Source: Syntrophomonas_B sp035447945
GTDB lineage: Bacteria > Bacillota > Syntrophomonadia > Syntrophomonadales > Syntrophomonadaceae
NCBI GenBank assembly: GCA_035447945.1
Contig: DAOTHZ010000001.1
Coordinates: 12,048-76,047 of the forward strand
Direction: 5' to 3'
Length of the DNA: 64,000 bases
A program made the translations under genes and the position numbers. Under the pieces are notes generated by a model. It was not told where the DNA came from. It saw nothing but the letters and a program-made list of their open reading frames with translations, and did no database searches. This document shows positions 24,655 through 32,948 of the stretch, piece by piece. How positions within the stretch are numbered: the first letter of the stretch is position 1; each line of letters begins with the position of its first letter.

Positions 24655-25593
24655 TTATTGCTGTTCTTCCGGTTTATCGAGCACCACTTCTTTTAAGGCT
24701 GCAAATACGCCGCCCACTCCGGCTAGATCAGCCGGGATAATTAATTTGGTGGCTTGCCCTTCGCCCAATTGTTTGATGGCTTCAAGCGACTTTATAGCCA
24801 GTACTTTGTCGTCTGCACCGGCATCCTTGATCATGGTCAGGCTGTCCGCAAAGGCTCTCTGAACATTTAAAATCGCCTGGGCCTCACCTTCTGCTTCCAG
24901 AATTTTCGCCTGACGAGATCCTTCGGCGGTACGAACAGCAGCTTCTTTTACTGCTTCCGCTCTCAAAATAGCTGATTGCTTTTCGCCCTCGGCCTCTAAA
25001 ATGGTGGCTGTTTTTTGTCCCTCCGCCAGCAAGATGGCTTGGCGTTTCTCTCGTTCAGCCCGCATTTGTTTTTCCATGGCAGTCTGAATGTCTTGAGGAG
25101 GCAGGATGTTTTTTAATTCCACCCGGTTGACTTTGATGCCCCATTTATCTGTAGCCTCGTCTAAAATGGTGCGCAGCTTGGTGTTGACCAGATCTCTTGA
25201 GGTCAGAGTTTGATCCAGTTCCAGATCACCCACGATGTTACGCAGGGTGGTTGCCGAGAGATTGTCGATGGCCATGATCGGATTGGCGATTTCGTAGGTA
25301 TAACGGAATGGATCCGTTACCTGATAATAGACGATCGTATCAATCATCATGGTTACATTATCTTTGGTGATGACCGGTTGGGGGGCAAAACTAACCACCT
25401 GTTCACGCATGTCGACAATAGCACGGAAACGGTCAATAAAGGGAATGATCACATTAATCCCCTGTTCCGCCGTTTTGTGATATTTCCCCAGCCTTTCAAC
25501 GATGCCTACGGTAGCCTGGCGAATGATTTTGATGGCGGAAACAGCGATGATGATCACAAACAAAACCAAAATAAAATTCGTTATATAATCCAT
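24655..25593 (-). CDS. SPFH/band 7 stomatin-like membrane protein (QmcA type)
   Basis: A 312-residue stomatin/prohibitin-homology protein. A single N-terminal membrane helix (ITNFILVLFVIIIAVSAIKII) is followed by the SPFH domain (about 25-190, IVERLGKYHKTAEQGINVIIPFIDRF) and a coiled coil with Ala/Glu repeats (AEGEKQSAILRAEA and on). Such proteins form membrane-domain scaffolds and often pair with NfeD. Its NfeD partner is the next gene upstream, 44 bases away, so the two form an operon. The physiological role of these pairs is not settled. Confidence 0.9.
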   Translation of the reverse strand: MDYITNFILVLFVIIIAVSAIKIIRQATVGIVERLGKYHKTAEQGINVIIPFIDRFRAIVDMREQVVSFAPQPVITKDNVTMMIDTIVYYQVTDPFRYTYEIANPIMAIDNLSATTLRNIVGDLELDQTLTSRDLVNTKLRTILDEATDKWGIKVNRVELKNILPPQDIQTAMEKQMRAEREKRQAILLAEGQKTATILEAEGEKQSAILRAEAVKEAAVRTAEGSRQAKILEAEGEAQAILNVQRAFADSLTMIKDAGADDKVLAIKSLEAIKQLGEGQATKLIIPADLAGVGGVFAALKEVVLDKPEEQQ

Positions 25594-25637
25594 ATCAATA
25601 CCCCTTTCTAATGTTTGCTTCAGATTTCAATAAATTC

Positions 25638-26078
25638 CTACTCTTGCTCGGTCGGCCGGACAATCAATTTGACGCCGTCGATATCGGTCACTTCAATTCT
25701 GCGGTCGGCTTCGATCTCACTGTCCGAGATGGCCGTCCAGATTTCCCCGTTTACTTTTACCTGTCCGTACTGCAGCGGCCTCAGCGCAGTAGTGCTGATG
25801 CCGTGTTGTCCGACCAAAGCCTTGACATTACTGACGGTATCTTTGGTTTTAAAGAGTTTTACCGCCAGGGGGCGAGTAAAAATGATAAAAACCAAGGTAA
25901 AGAATGCAAACAACAGCAATTGCCATTGTAATGTTGTCAGCCATTCCAAACGAACGCCAATGGCCACCAGCAAAGCTGCTAAAGCCAGCCAGAGGAACCA
26001 CAAACCCATGGTGAAAATTTCAATGGATCCGCATACCACAGCAACAATAACCCATTGAGCAGTTGTCATGATTTTCAC
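25638..26078 (-). CDS. NfeD-family membrane protein, short form
   Basis: A 146-residue short NfeD protein. Three to four hydrophobic segments (AQWVIVAVVCGSIEIF, LAALLVAIGV and LLLFAFFTLVFII) are followed by a C-terminal OB-fold domain (ALVGQHGISTTALRPLQYGQVKVNGEIWTAI, VTDIDGVKLIV). It lacks the ClpP-like protease domain of long NfeD forms. The gene leads a two-gene operon with the SPFH protein, the typical partner. AGGAGGTG lies before the ATG. Confidence 0.88.
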   Translation of the reverse strand: MKIMTTAQWVIVAVVCGSIEIFTMGLWFLWLALAALLVAIGVRLEWLTTLQWQLLLFAFFTLVFIIFTRPLAVKLFKTKDTVSNVKALVGQHGISTTALRPLQYGQVKVNGEIWTAISDSEIEADRRIEVTDIDGVKLIVRPTEQE

Positions 26079-26193
26079 CTCCTCAGTAGACTATAATGTA
26101 GTACGAATAAAAGATTTCGCAGCTATCATAACCATCTTACCATAATCTATACCATTAATCGCATCTTGCTTATAGATTCCAATATTATATGCA

Positions 26194-26223
26194 TTGTTGC
26201 GCCAGTCTAAATTGGTATATAAT
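26194..26223 (+). promoter_or_regulatory. probable promoter of the molybdenum-cofactor operon
   Basis: TTGTTG and TATAAT are spaced 18 bases apart, about 97 bases upstream of the first gene of the moa run. The leader between contains a small GAGGC/GCCTC hairpin (26224-26247). I do not recognise a Moco riboswitch in it. Confidence 0.45.
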
Positions 26224-26320
26224 GAGGCATGAAACAATTGGAGCCTCCCTTTGGTTGATGGGCGGTTCGAATGTGTTCAAAGCTTATGGCGGACTACTGT
26301 TTAGTTTGGAGGAATGAATA

Positions 26321-26494
26321 ATGGAAACCAAAGAAATCATTGAAAAAATCAAAGAACTGGCTCCTCAGGGAAAAATCAGCTGTGCTGATGCACGACAGCT
26401 GGCAGAGAAAACAAATATTGAATACGGGCAGATCGGGAAACTCTGTGATGAGGCTGGGGTTAAGATTTACGGATGCGCTTTGGGCTGTTTTTAA
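26321..26494 (+). CDS. small conserved-looking protein with C-terminal Cys motif, upstream of moaA
   Basis: A 57-residue frame starts at ATG 26321 behind TTTGGAGGAATGAATA, a strong ribosome-binding site. It begins METKEIIEKIKELAPQGK and ends VKIYGCALGCF. The first 45 residues look like a small helical fold (ISCADARQLAEKT, YGQIGKLCDEAG), possibly helix-turn-helix-like. Four cysteines occur, two of them in the closing GCxxGC. It sits 56 bases ahead of moaA in the same direction, so a link to molybdopterin or molybdoenzyme biology is likely but inferred. The closing pattern resembles short unnamed proteins I associate with molybdoenzyme gene clusters, but I cannot name a family. Confidence 0.72.
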   Translation: METKEIIEKIKELAPQGKISCADARQLAEKTNIEYGQIGKLCDEAGVKIYGCALGCF

Positions 26495-26550
26495 TTTTTA
26501 TCATAAAATGAACGTGCCCAACACTTATTTATGGTGGGGGGAGGAATAAT

Positions 26551-27531
26551 ATGCAGGACGGATATGGAAGAGAAATCAATTATTTGCGTATTTCCGTTAC
26601 AGATCGCTGCAATCTGCGCTGTCAGTATTGCATGCCGGAAACCGGGATCAACCATGTTGGACATGAGGACATTCTTTCGTTAGAAGAAATTTCCAGGATC
26701 GTCAGGGTGGCTGCTTCCATCGGCATCCGCAAGGTCAGGTTGACTGGAGGAGAGCCATTGGTTCGCAGAAACCTCAGCCAACTGGTTCACTATATTCATG
26801 AGATCAAAGAGATTGATGACATTGCGCTTACTACCAATGGCGTTTTGTTTGCCGCCCTGGGGGACGAGCTGAAAACAGCCGGCTTGAATCGAATTAACTT
26901 TAGTTTGGATTCTTTGGTGGCCGAAAAGTTTCGGTTTATAACCCGGTCAGGGAATCTGCCGATTGTTCTTCAAGGCATTGAAAAGGCTCTGGACTTGGGA
27001 TTACATCCCATAAAAATTAATACCGTACTCATTAAAGGTTTCAATGATGATGAAATTATGGATTTTGTAGCGCTGGCGTTAAAATATCCCCTGCATGTCA
27101 GATTCATTGAGTTTATGCCCATCGGCGACCTGTTGTTTTGGCGTCCGGATCGACTTATGACCAGTCATGAAATCAGACAGCGGATAGAGAAAGAGTATGT
27201 TTTGGAAGAAACCTACAAAGTTCCTGGTAGTGGGCCGGCCAGCTACTATAAAATACAAGGCGGATTGGGTTCGATAGGGTTTATTTCTCCCATGAGCAAC
27301 CATTTTTGTGCGCGCTGCAATCGTCTCAGAATGACGGCTGATGGAAAGCTGCGGGCGTGTTTGTATGAACAGGGGGAAACCGATTTGCGCGATGCCCTCA
27401 AACGTAGTTCAGACGATGAAGAACTCAGACAATTATTTCTGGCGACACTCCGCTCCAAACCCCAGCGGCACCATATGCAGAGCGGTTGGGGGGATGACAA
27501 TCGCCGCAAGATGTATCAGATTGGAGGATAA
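26551..27531 (+). CDS. moaA: GTP 3',8-cyclase (molybdenum cofactor biosynthesis protein A)
   Basis: A 326-residue radical SAM enzyme that starts molybdopterin synthesis by converting GTP to 3',8-cyclo-GTP. The N-terminal radical-SAM cluster is RCNLRCQYC (Cys20, 24, 27). The second cluster for GTP uses CARCNRLRMTADGKLRACL. The C-terminus ends in the conserved Gly-Gly needed for activity. GGGGGAGG precedes the ATG. It is followed at 4 bases by moaC, whose ribosome-binding site overlaps the last moaA codons. Confidence 0.96.
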   Translation: MQDGYGREINYLRISVTDRCNLRCQYCMPETGINHVGHEDILSLEEISRIVRVAASIGIRKVRLTGGEPLVRRNLSQLVHYIHEIKEIDDIALTTNGVLFAALGDELKTAGLNRINFSLDSLVAEKFRFITRSGNLPIVLQGIEKALDLGLHPIKINTVLIKGFNDDEIMDFVALALKYPLHVRFIEFMPIGDLLFWRPDRLMTSHEIRQRIEKEYVLEETYKVPGSGPASYYKIQGGLGSIGFISPMSNHFCARCNRLRMTADGKLRACLYEQGETDLRDALKRSSDDEELRQLFLATLRSKPQRHHMQSGWGDDNRRKMYQIGG

Positions 27532-27535
27532 TCGG

Positions 27536-28018
27536 ATGGGCTTAAGCCATATTAATGAAAAAGGGTATGCCCGCATGGTTGATGTCAGTGACAAGCAGGA
27601 TACGGTCCGCGTGGCACGGGCGCAGGCGATTGTATGTATGCAACCGGAAACCTTGGCCATGATCCGGGAGGGGACCATTAAAAAAGGTGACGTTCTGTCA
27701 GTTGCTCAAGTCGCAGGAATTATGGGGGCCAAGCAGACTGCACAGATCATCCCCATGTGTCATCCTATTTTTCTAAGCGGGGTTGATCTTGATTTTTGCA
27801 TGGATGAAGTCCGGTGCAGCATAATCATTACTTCGCAGGCGAAAACAACAGGGAAAACCGGGGTGGAAATGGAAGCCCTCACAGCTGTTACCGTGGCAGC
27901 CTTGACGATTTATGACATGTGCAAAGCATTGGATCGCTGGATGGAAATCAACGACATCAGGTTGCTGGAAAAATCGGGCGGTAAAAGCGGACACTTGATC
28001 AATAGCAAAGCTGAATAA
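27536..28018 (+). CDS. moaC: cyclic pyranopterin monophosphate synthase
   Basis: A 160-residue MoaC, which converts 3',8-cyclo-GTP to cyclic pyranopterin monophosphate. Conserved stretches are MVDVSDKQDTVRVARA, GIMGAKQTAQIIPMCHPI, GVEMEALTAVTVAALTIYDMCKAL and the terminal LLEKSGGKSGH. The ATG at 27536 has GGAGG 8 bases upstream. It is co-transcribed with moaA and the MOSC and mog genes. Confidence 0.96.
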   Translation: MGLSHINEKGYARMVDVSDKQDTVRVARAQAIVCMQPETLAMIREGTIKKGDVLSVAQVAGIMGAKQTAQIIPMCHPIFLSGVDLDFCMDEVRCSIIITSQAKTTGKTGVEMEALTAVTVAALTIYDMCKALDRWMEINDIRLLEKSGGKSGHLINSKAE

Positions 28019-28041
28019 GTCTTGGGTGAGGGGGAAGAGCA

Positions 28042-28488
28042 TTGATACAGGGTCGTTTATATTCGATTTGTATCTCGTCTGAGCGCGGTCAGTTGAAGAA
28101 TGAAGTTGACGAAGCACAGCTGGTTCAAGGTTATGGCATCGAAAATGACAGTCATGCCGGTGACTGGGGCCGCCAGGTAACCTGCCTGGCAAAGGAAAGC
28201 GTTGAGAAAGTAAACCAGGAAAAAAATCTGCAAATCGGTCCGGGTCAGTTTGCCGAAAATTTATTAATCGAAGGTTTGGATTTTCCCTCGGTGGGGGTGG
28301 GCGGAAAGCTCAAAATCGGGGCGGAGGCCATACTGGAAGTCAGCCAGATCGGCAAAGAGGATCATCCTAGCATCGTGACCGAAACTTTTGGAGTTTCGCT
28401 GCTGCCATACGAAGGTTTGTTTTGCCGGGTGATTCAAGGCGGTCCTATAAAAAAAGGCGATGAGGTTGAGGTGCTGCAAAATGTATAA
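28042..28488 (+). CDS. MOSC-domain protein
   Basis: A 148-residue stand-alone MOSC domain, the fold of the molybdenum-cofactor sulfurase C-terminus, thought to handle sulfur or the cofactor in Moco maturation. Family blocks include DSHAGDWGRQVTCLAKES, GQFAENLLIEGLDF and LEVSQIGKEDH. The start is TTG 28042 after GAGGGGGAAGAGCA. The gene overlaps mog by 8 bases. In Clostridia such short MOSC proteins usually lie between moaC and mog, as here. Confidence 0.9.
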   Translation: MIQGRLYSICISSERGQLKNEVDEAQLVQGYGIENDSHAGDWGRQVTCLAKESVEKVNQEKNLQIGPGQFAENLLIEGLDFPSVGVGGKLKIGAEAILEVSQIGKEDHPSIVTETFGVSLLPYEGLFCRVIQGGPIKKGDEVEVLQNV

Positions 28489-28972
28489 TTGCGGGATACT
28501 GGTTTTGAGTGACAAAGGGTCACAAGGAGAACGGGAAGACCTGAGCGGCATGGAGATCAAGAAAACAATGTCGGGAAAGGATTACGTTTTTACCTATTAT
28601 GAGATCATTCCGGATGACGAAGAAATGATCAGGGAAAAACTGATCCTGGCCTGCGATGATTTAAAGCTTGATTTGCTGCTTACTTCGGGTGGTACAGGTT
28701 TTTCCAAACGGGATGTGACCCCCGAGGCTACCTTGAGCGTGATTGAAAAACGAGTCCCCGGAATCCCTGAAGCCATTCGTTATCATGGTCTGCAAAATAC
28801 CCCCAAGGCTATGCTGTCACGTGCAGTGGCAGGTATCAGAGGCAATACCCTGATTATTAATCTGCCGGGCAGTGTGAAAGGCGTACGCGAATCTCTGGAA
28901 GCAATTCTGCCTGCCTTGGATCATGGGTTGGATATTTTGATCGGATCGGCGGCAGAATGCGGACAGGGCTAA
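28481..28972 (+). CDS. mog: molybdopterin adenylyltransferase (MogA/MoaB family)
   Basis: A 163-residue MogA/MoaB-family protein that adenylylates molybdopterin before metal insertion. It has the SDKGSQGERED start block, LLTSGGTGFSKRDVTPEATL (the substrate loop) and the NLPGSVKGVRESLEAIL C-terminal signature. The ATG at 28481 lies inside the end of the MOSC gene with GAGGTG upstream. It is the last gene before the CIRCE-controlled groESL promoter. No moaE/moaD or moeA is in the window, so the pathway is completed elsewhere. Confidence 0.92.
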   Translation: MYNCGILVLSDKGSQGEREDLSGMEIKKTMSGKDYVFTYYEIIPDDEEMIREKLILACDDLKLDLLLTSGGTGFSKRDVTPEATLSVIEKRVPGIPEAIRYHGLQNTPKAMLSRAVAGIRGNTLIINLPGSVKGVRESLEAILPALDHGLDILIGSAAECGQG

Positions 28973-29071
28973 CGGCAAAAAACGCTGCGGCGGATGAATA
29001 AAAAGCCCGCGGCGGATACATACTAATGTTGATATCAGGTAGGTTTGATTGAGTTTTTTACATTTGTGTAC

Positions 29072-29100
29072 TTGACATATCCTGCCTATTATTATTAAAT
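29072..29100 (+). promoter_or_regulatory. sigma-A-type promoter of groESL
   Basis: TTGACA at 29072-29077 is followed after 17 bases by TTAAAT at 29095-29100. The CIRCE operator starts 5 bases later, the usual position for HrcA repression. Confidence 0.7.
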
Positions 29101-29104
29101 AATA

Positions 29105-29131
29105 TTAGCACTCGCAATTAACGAGTGCTAA
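29105..29131. promoter_or_regulatory. CIRCE operator (HrcA binding site)
   Basis: TTAGCACTC-N9-GAGTGCTAA is a perfect match to the CIRCE inverted repeat. HrcA binds it to repress groESL until heat shock. It lies between the promoter and the groES ribosome-binding site. Confidence 0.97.
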
Positions 29132-29158
29132 CAACAAATTTATGAGGAGGTATACCCC

Positions 29159-29452
29159 GTGAAGATTCAACCATTGGGAGATCGCGTGGTCGTCAAAGTT
29201 GCTGAAGTAAAAGAAGAAAAAACCAAAAGTGGGCTGTATGTGCCTGACACAGCAAAAGAAAAGCCCCAGGAAGCGGAAGTAATGGCTGTAGGTCCCGGCG
29301 CATTGAATGATAAGGGCGAAAGAGTATCAATTGATCTTGCCGTGGGCGACAAAATCATCTTCTCCAAATACGGCGGCATGGAAATCAAAGTGGATGGAGA
29401 AGACTATCTTATTCTTTCCGCGGAAAGAGACGTACTGGCAAAATTGGTGTAA
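29159..29452 (+). CDS. groES: GroES co-chaperonin
   Basis: A 97-residue 10-kDa chaperonin. It shows the N-terminal QPLGDRVVVKVAEVKEEKTKSGLYVPDTA with the mobile loop, and ends with KVDGEDYLILSAERDVLAKL. The start is GTG behind GAGGAGGTATACCCC. It is controlled by the CIRCE operator and followed by groEL after 36 bases. Together they form the folding chamber lid and barrel. Confidence 0.98.
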   Translation: MKIQPLGDRVVVKVAEVKEEKTKSGLYVPDTAKEKPQEAEVMAVGPGALNDKGERVSIDLAVGDKIIFSKYGGMEIKVDGEDYLILSAERDVLAKLV

Positions 29453-29488
29453 TTACGTTTTAAATATGAAACTAAGGAGGCTACATAA

Positions 29489-31126
29489 ATGATATCCAAG
29501 GAAATTAAATTTGGCGAGGAAGCCAGAAGAGCGCTTGAGAAAGGCGTAGATACGCTGGCCAATACGGTTAAAGTAACGCTGGGACCGAAGGGCAGAAACG
29601 TAGTTTTGGACAGAAAATTCGGTTCCCCCACCATTACCAATGACGGTGTAACCATTGCCCGTGACATTGATCTGGATGATCCTTGGGAAAACCTGGGCTG
29701 CCAACTGGTGAAAGAAGTTGCCATCAAGACCAATGATGTTGCTGGTGACGGAACCACCACCGCTACCGTTCTTGCCCAGGCCATGATCAAAGAAGGCCTG
29801 AAAAACGTTGCCGCAGGTGCCAATCCCATGATCATGAGAAGAGGCATCGAAAAAGCCGTTCAGGCTGCCATTAAAGAAATTCATGCTATCAGCCAACCTG
29901 TTGAAACCAAGGAATCGATTGCCCAGGTAGCATCCATTTCTGCCAGCGATCCCGATATCGGCAGTCTGATTGCCGATGCCATGGAAAAAGTTGGCCGTGA
30001 TGGAGTTATTACAGTAGAAGAATCACAAACCATGGGAACCCAACTGGAAGTTGTAGAAGGCATGAGCTTTGACCGCGGCTATATTTCACCTTATATGGTA
30101 ACCGATTCAGAGAAAATGCAGGCGGTTTTGGATGATCCCTTTGTTCTGCTGACGGACAAGAAAATTTCCGCAATCAGTGAAATCCTGCCGGTACTCGAAA
30201 AGGTTGTTCAGACCGGTAAACCGTTACTGATTATCGCTGAAGAAATTGAAGGCGAAGCCTTGGCGACACTGGTTGTCAATAAATTAAGAGGCACCTTTAC
30301 TTGTGTAGCTGTTAAAGCTCCGGCATTTGGAGAAAGAAGAAAAGCCATGCTGGAAGATATCGCCATCCTGACCAACGGCAGAGTTGTATCCGAAGAAACC
30401 GGCAGCAAAATGGAAAATGTTGATCTGACCATGCTGGGCAAGGCTGCCAAGATCGTTGTCAAGAAAGAAGAAACCATCATTGTTGACGGAGCTGGTTCCG
30501 AAGCGGATGTCAAAGGCCGCATCGGTATCATCAAAAAACAGCTGGAAGAGACCGAATCCGAATATGATAAAGAAAAACTGCAGGAAAGAATGGCCAAATT
30601 ATCTGGCGGCGTAGCTGTCATTCAGGTGGGTGCAGCAACCGAGACGGAATTAAAAGAAAAGAAACACCGCATCGAAGACGCGCTGGCGGCAACCAAAGCT
30701 GCCGTTGAAGAAGGGATTGTATCCGGGGGCGGGACGGCTCTGATCAATGCCATGGTTGCCATTGATGACGTGCTGGCGGAAGCCGATGAACTGACCGGCG
30801 TAAAACTGGTCAAAAAAGCCTTGGAAGAACCGCTTCGTCAGATTGCCAACAATGCCGGTGTGGAAGGATCTGTCGTAGTTGAGAAGGTAAAGGCAGCAGA
30901 ACATGGCATTGGCTTTAATGCACTGACCAATGTTTATGAAAACATGATTGCCGCCGGAATCATCGACCCGGCCAAAGTTACCCGTTCTGCCATTCAGAAT
31001 GCTGCCAGTATTGCAGCTATGGTGCTGACTACAGAAGCAATTGTTTCTGAGAAACCCAATCCGAACGAAAATGCTGCCATGGGCGGCGGAATGGGCGGAA
31101 TGGGCGGAATGGGCGGCATGATGTAA
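29489..31126 (+). CDS. groEL: GroEL chaperonin
   Basis: A 545-residue 60-kDa chaperonin of normal length. The ATP site reads VKVTLGPKGRNVVLDRKFG and DVAGDGTTTATVLAQA. The apical segment and the late equatorial GIVSGGGTALINA block are intact. The C-terminal tail is the Gly-Gly-Met repeat. AAGGAGG precedes the ATG. The N-terminal lead is MISKEIKFGEEARRALEKG. It is co-transcribed with groES and followed by two hairpin terminators. Confidence 0.98.
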   Translation: MISKEIKFGEEARRALEKGVDTLANTVKVTLGPKGRNVVLDRKFGSPTITNDGVTIARDIDLDDPWENLGCQLVKEVAIKTNDVAGDGTTTATVLAQAMIKEGLKNVAAGANPMIMRRGIEKAVQAAIKEIHAISQPVETKESIAQVASISASDPDIGSLIADAMEKVGRDGVITVEESQTMGTQLEVVEGMSFDRGYISPYMVTDSEKMQAVLDDPFVLLTDKKISAISEILPVLEKVVQTGKPLLIIAEEIEGEALATLVVNKLRGTFTCVAVKAPAFGERRKAMLEDIAILTNGRVVSEETGSKMENVDLTMLGKAAKIVVKKEETIIVDGAGSEADVKGRIGIIKKQLEETESEYDKEKLQERMAKLSGGVAVIQVGAATETELKEKKHRIEDALAATKAAVEEGIVSGGGTALINAMVAIDDVLAEADELTGVKLVKKALEEPLRQIANNAGVEGSVVVEKVKAAEHGIGFNALTNVYENMIAAGIIDPAKVTRSAIQNAASIAAMVLTTEAIVSEKPNPNENAAMGGGMGGMGGMGGMM

Positions 31127-31187
31127 GATAACGCCCAGTTGCTTAACATTTAGAACGCAAAGTTACTGTTTGCTTAAACACAAAACC

Positions 31188-31225
31188 AAAGACCTCCCGA
31201 TTGCTTCTGCAACCGGGAGGTCTTT
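31188..31225 (+). terminator. intrinsic terminator after groEL
   Basis: AAAGACCTCCCG (31188-31199) and CGGGAGGTCTTT (31214-31225) form a 12-base stem with a 14-base loop. Confidence 0.85.
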
Positions 31226-31241
31226 GCATTACAGCAGATTT

Positions 31242-31275
31242 AAAAAAGCCAGGAGCATTGACTCCTGGCTTTTTT
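31242..31275. terminator. bidirectional terminator between groEL and glnA
   Basis: Six A's plus GCCAGGAG pair with CTCCTGGC plus six T's around a 6-base loop. The flanking A and T runs allow termination of glnA (minus) as well as groEL read-through (plus). Confidence 0.88.
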
Positions 31276-31280
31276 AAAAA

Positions 31281-32720
31281 CTATAAATCGTAGTACAATT
31301 CAAATTCCATAGGATGAGGAATTTCATTTACTTTGCGGGCTTCTTTGCGTTTGTTCTCGATCCAGATATCGATCAAACGTTGGGGAAAAACATCTCCTGC
31401 CAGCAGGAAGTCATGATCTTTTTCCAATGCATCCAGTGCTTCGTCCAATGATTTGGGCAACGATTTGATCTTGGCCTGTTCTTCCTTGGGCAGATTGTAC
31501 AGGTTGACATCGTAGGGGCCAAAACCTTCGGCAGTCGGGTCGATTTTTTCCTTGATTCCGTCCAGCCCTGCCATCAGGATGGCGGAAAATGCCAGATAGG
31601 GGTTGCAGGTCGCGTCCGAGGAACGGAATTCAAAGCGTTTTTGATAAGGACTCTTGGCATAGGCCGGGACCCTGATGACCGCACTGCGATTGGCCGTCGC
31701 AAAACAAAGATTTACCGGAGCTTCATAGCCGGGAACAAGTCTTTTGTAAGAATTGGTGCTGGGATTGGTAAATGCCAATACCGCCGGGGCATGTTTTAAG
31801 AGTCCGCCGATAAAGTACAGCGCGGTCTTGCTTAATTGGGAATAGCCGTTGGCATCATAGAATAATGGTTCACCGTCTTTAAAAAGATGCATGTGTACAT
31901 GCATACCGTTGCCCGCTTCCGCGAAGAGAGGTTTGGGCATAAAGGTGACGGTTTTGCCTTCCTGGAAGGCCAGGTTTTTGATCAGGTATTTGGCCAGCAT
32001 GGTCTTGTCAGCCATTTCCCGCATGCCGGCAAATTCAACCTCGATTTCAATCTGTCCGGGACCGCCCACTTCATGATGGTGATATTTGACCGGGATATTG
32101 TTTTCTTCCATCAGAACACACATGCGTGACCTTAAATCATAAAGGATATCCTGAGGAGGAGCAATGTGATAACCACCTTTGTGAGGTATTTTGTAACCCT
32201 GATTCTGGAATTCATTGTCACCGCTGTTCCAGATGGCTTGCTCAGCATCAATGGTAAAACCGGTATGGTTGGGACTGCATTCATAGCTTACGTGATCAAA
32301 AACATGAAATTCATATTCCGGTCCGATTCGCATTTCATCAGCGATACCGGTTGATTTCATATATTCTTCAGCTTTGAAAGCAATCGAACGGGGATCCTGG
32401 TCAAAGCGACGATTTTCCGGTTGGGTAATAATAAAAACATCGCCGATCATGCTGAGGGTAGGAACATCGGTGAAAGGCTCATGGACAGCTGTGCTCACAT
32501 CAGGGATAAATACCATATCACTGTTTTCTACTGGTGCAAACCCATAATTGGAACCATCAAAGCCAATGCCGTAAACTAGTGTATCAGGTTTGAACCGGGC
32601 CGTCGGAATACTCAGATGACGCCATCTACCCATGAGGTCGATCATCTTAAAATCGATCATCTGAATAGAATTTTCTGCGCAGTACTCCATTACTTCGTTG
32701 TAACTGGTAAACACACGCAT
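31281..32720 (-). CDS. glnA: glutamine synthetase type I
   Basis: A 479-residue GSI that makes glutamine from glutamate, ammonia and ATP. Visible blocks are IDLMGRWRHLSIP, GFDGSNYGF, the metal/substrate region IGPEYEFHVFD, AGNGMHVHMHLF, NPSTNSYKRLVPGYEAPVNL and RSSDATCNPYLAFSAILMAGLDG. NLYNLPKEE carries a Tyr at about residue 408, matching the adenylylation-site region of the GSI-beta class. That is not expected for a feedback-type Bacillus GSI-alpha. AAGGAGGCA precedes the ATG. It is a single-gene unit with its own promoter and terminator. No glnR is adjacent. Confidence 0.95.
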   Translation of the reverse strand: MRVFTSYNEVMEYCAENSIQMIDFKMIDLMGRWRHLSIPTARFKPDTLVYGIGFDGSNYGFAPVENSDMVFIPDVSTAVHEPFTDVPTLSMIGDVFIITQPENRRFDQDPRSIAFKAEEYMKSTGIADEMRIGPEYEFHVFDHVSYECSPNHTGFTIDAEQAIWNSGDNEFQNQGYKIPHKGGYHIAPPQDILYDLRSRMCVLMEENNIPVKYHHHEVGGPGQIEIEVEFAGMREMADKTMLAKYLIKNLAFQEGKTVTFMPKPLFAEAGNGMHVHMHLFKDGEPLFYDANGYSQLSKTALYFIGGLLKHAPAVLAFTNPSTNSYKRLVPGYEAPVNLCFATANRSAVIRVPAYAKSPYQKRFEFRSSDATCNPYLAFSAILMAGLDGIKEKIDPTAEGFGPYDVNLYNLPKEEQAKIKSLPKSLDEALDALEKDHDFLLAGDVFPQRLIDIWIENKRKEARKVNEIPHPMEFELYYDL

Positions 32721-32750
32721 TGCCTCCTTAATTATTTAATTACGGTGCAA

Positions 32751-32780
32751 ATTATATCAGAAGCCGGGATACATAGTAAA
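32751..32780 (-). promoter_or_regulatory. possible glnA promoter
   Basis: On the minus strand a TATAAT (plus 32751-32756) lies about 30 bases ahead of the glnA start. TTTACT lies 18 bases further upstream as a weak -35. I see no clear GlnR or TnrA site. Confidence 0.4.
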
Positions 32781-32948
32781 GAATATAATATACGGAATAT
32801 TGTATACTTCATGTTTTTGGAATAATCTTCTGTTTTTCTCAAGTTATATAATGGATTGCACTTTAATAAAAATGTAATAACTTTTTCATGAAGGAAAACA
32901 GATTTGACCAATACATTTGGTAAGTTGCATTGGTGATGTGGGGGGAGA

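Noticed and set aside
26224..26320. Leader of the moa operon as a Moco riboswitch
   Set aside because: Only one small hairpin is visible, and I could not match the known Moco RNA motif. A covariance search would settle it.
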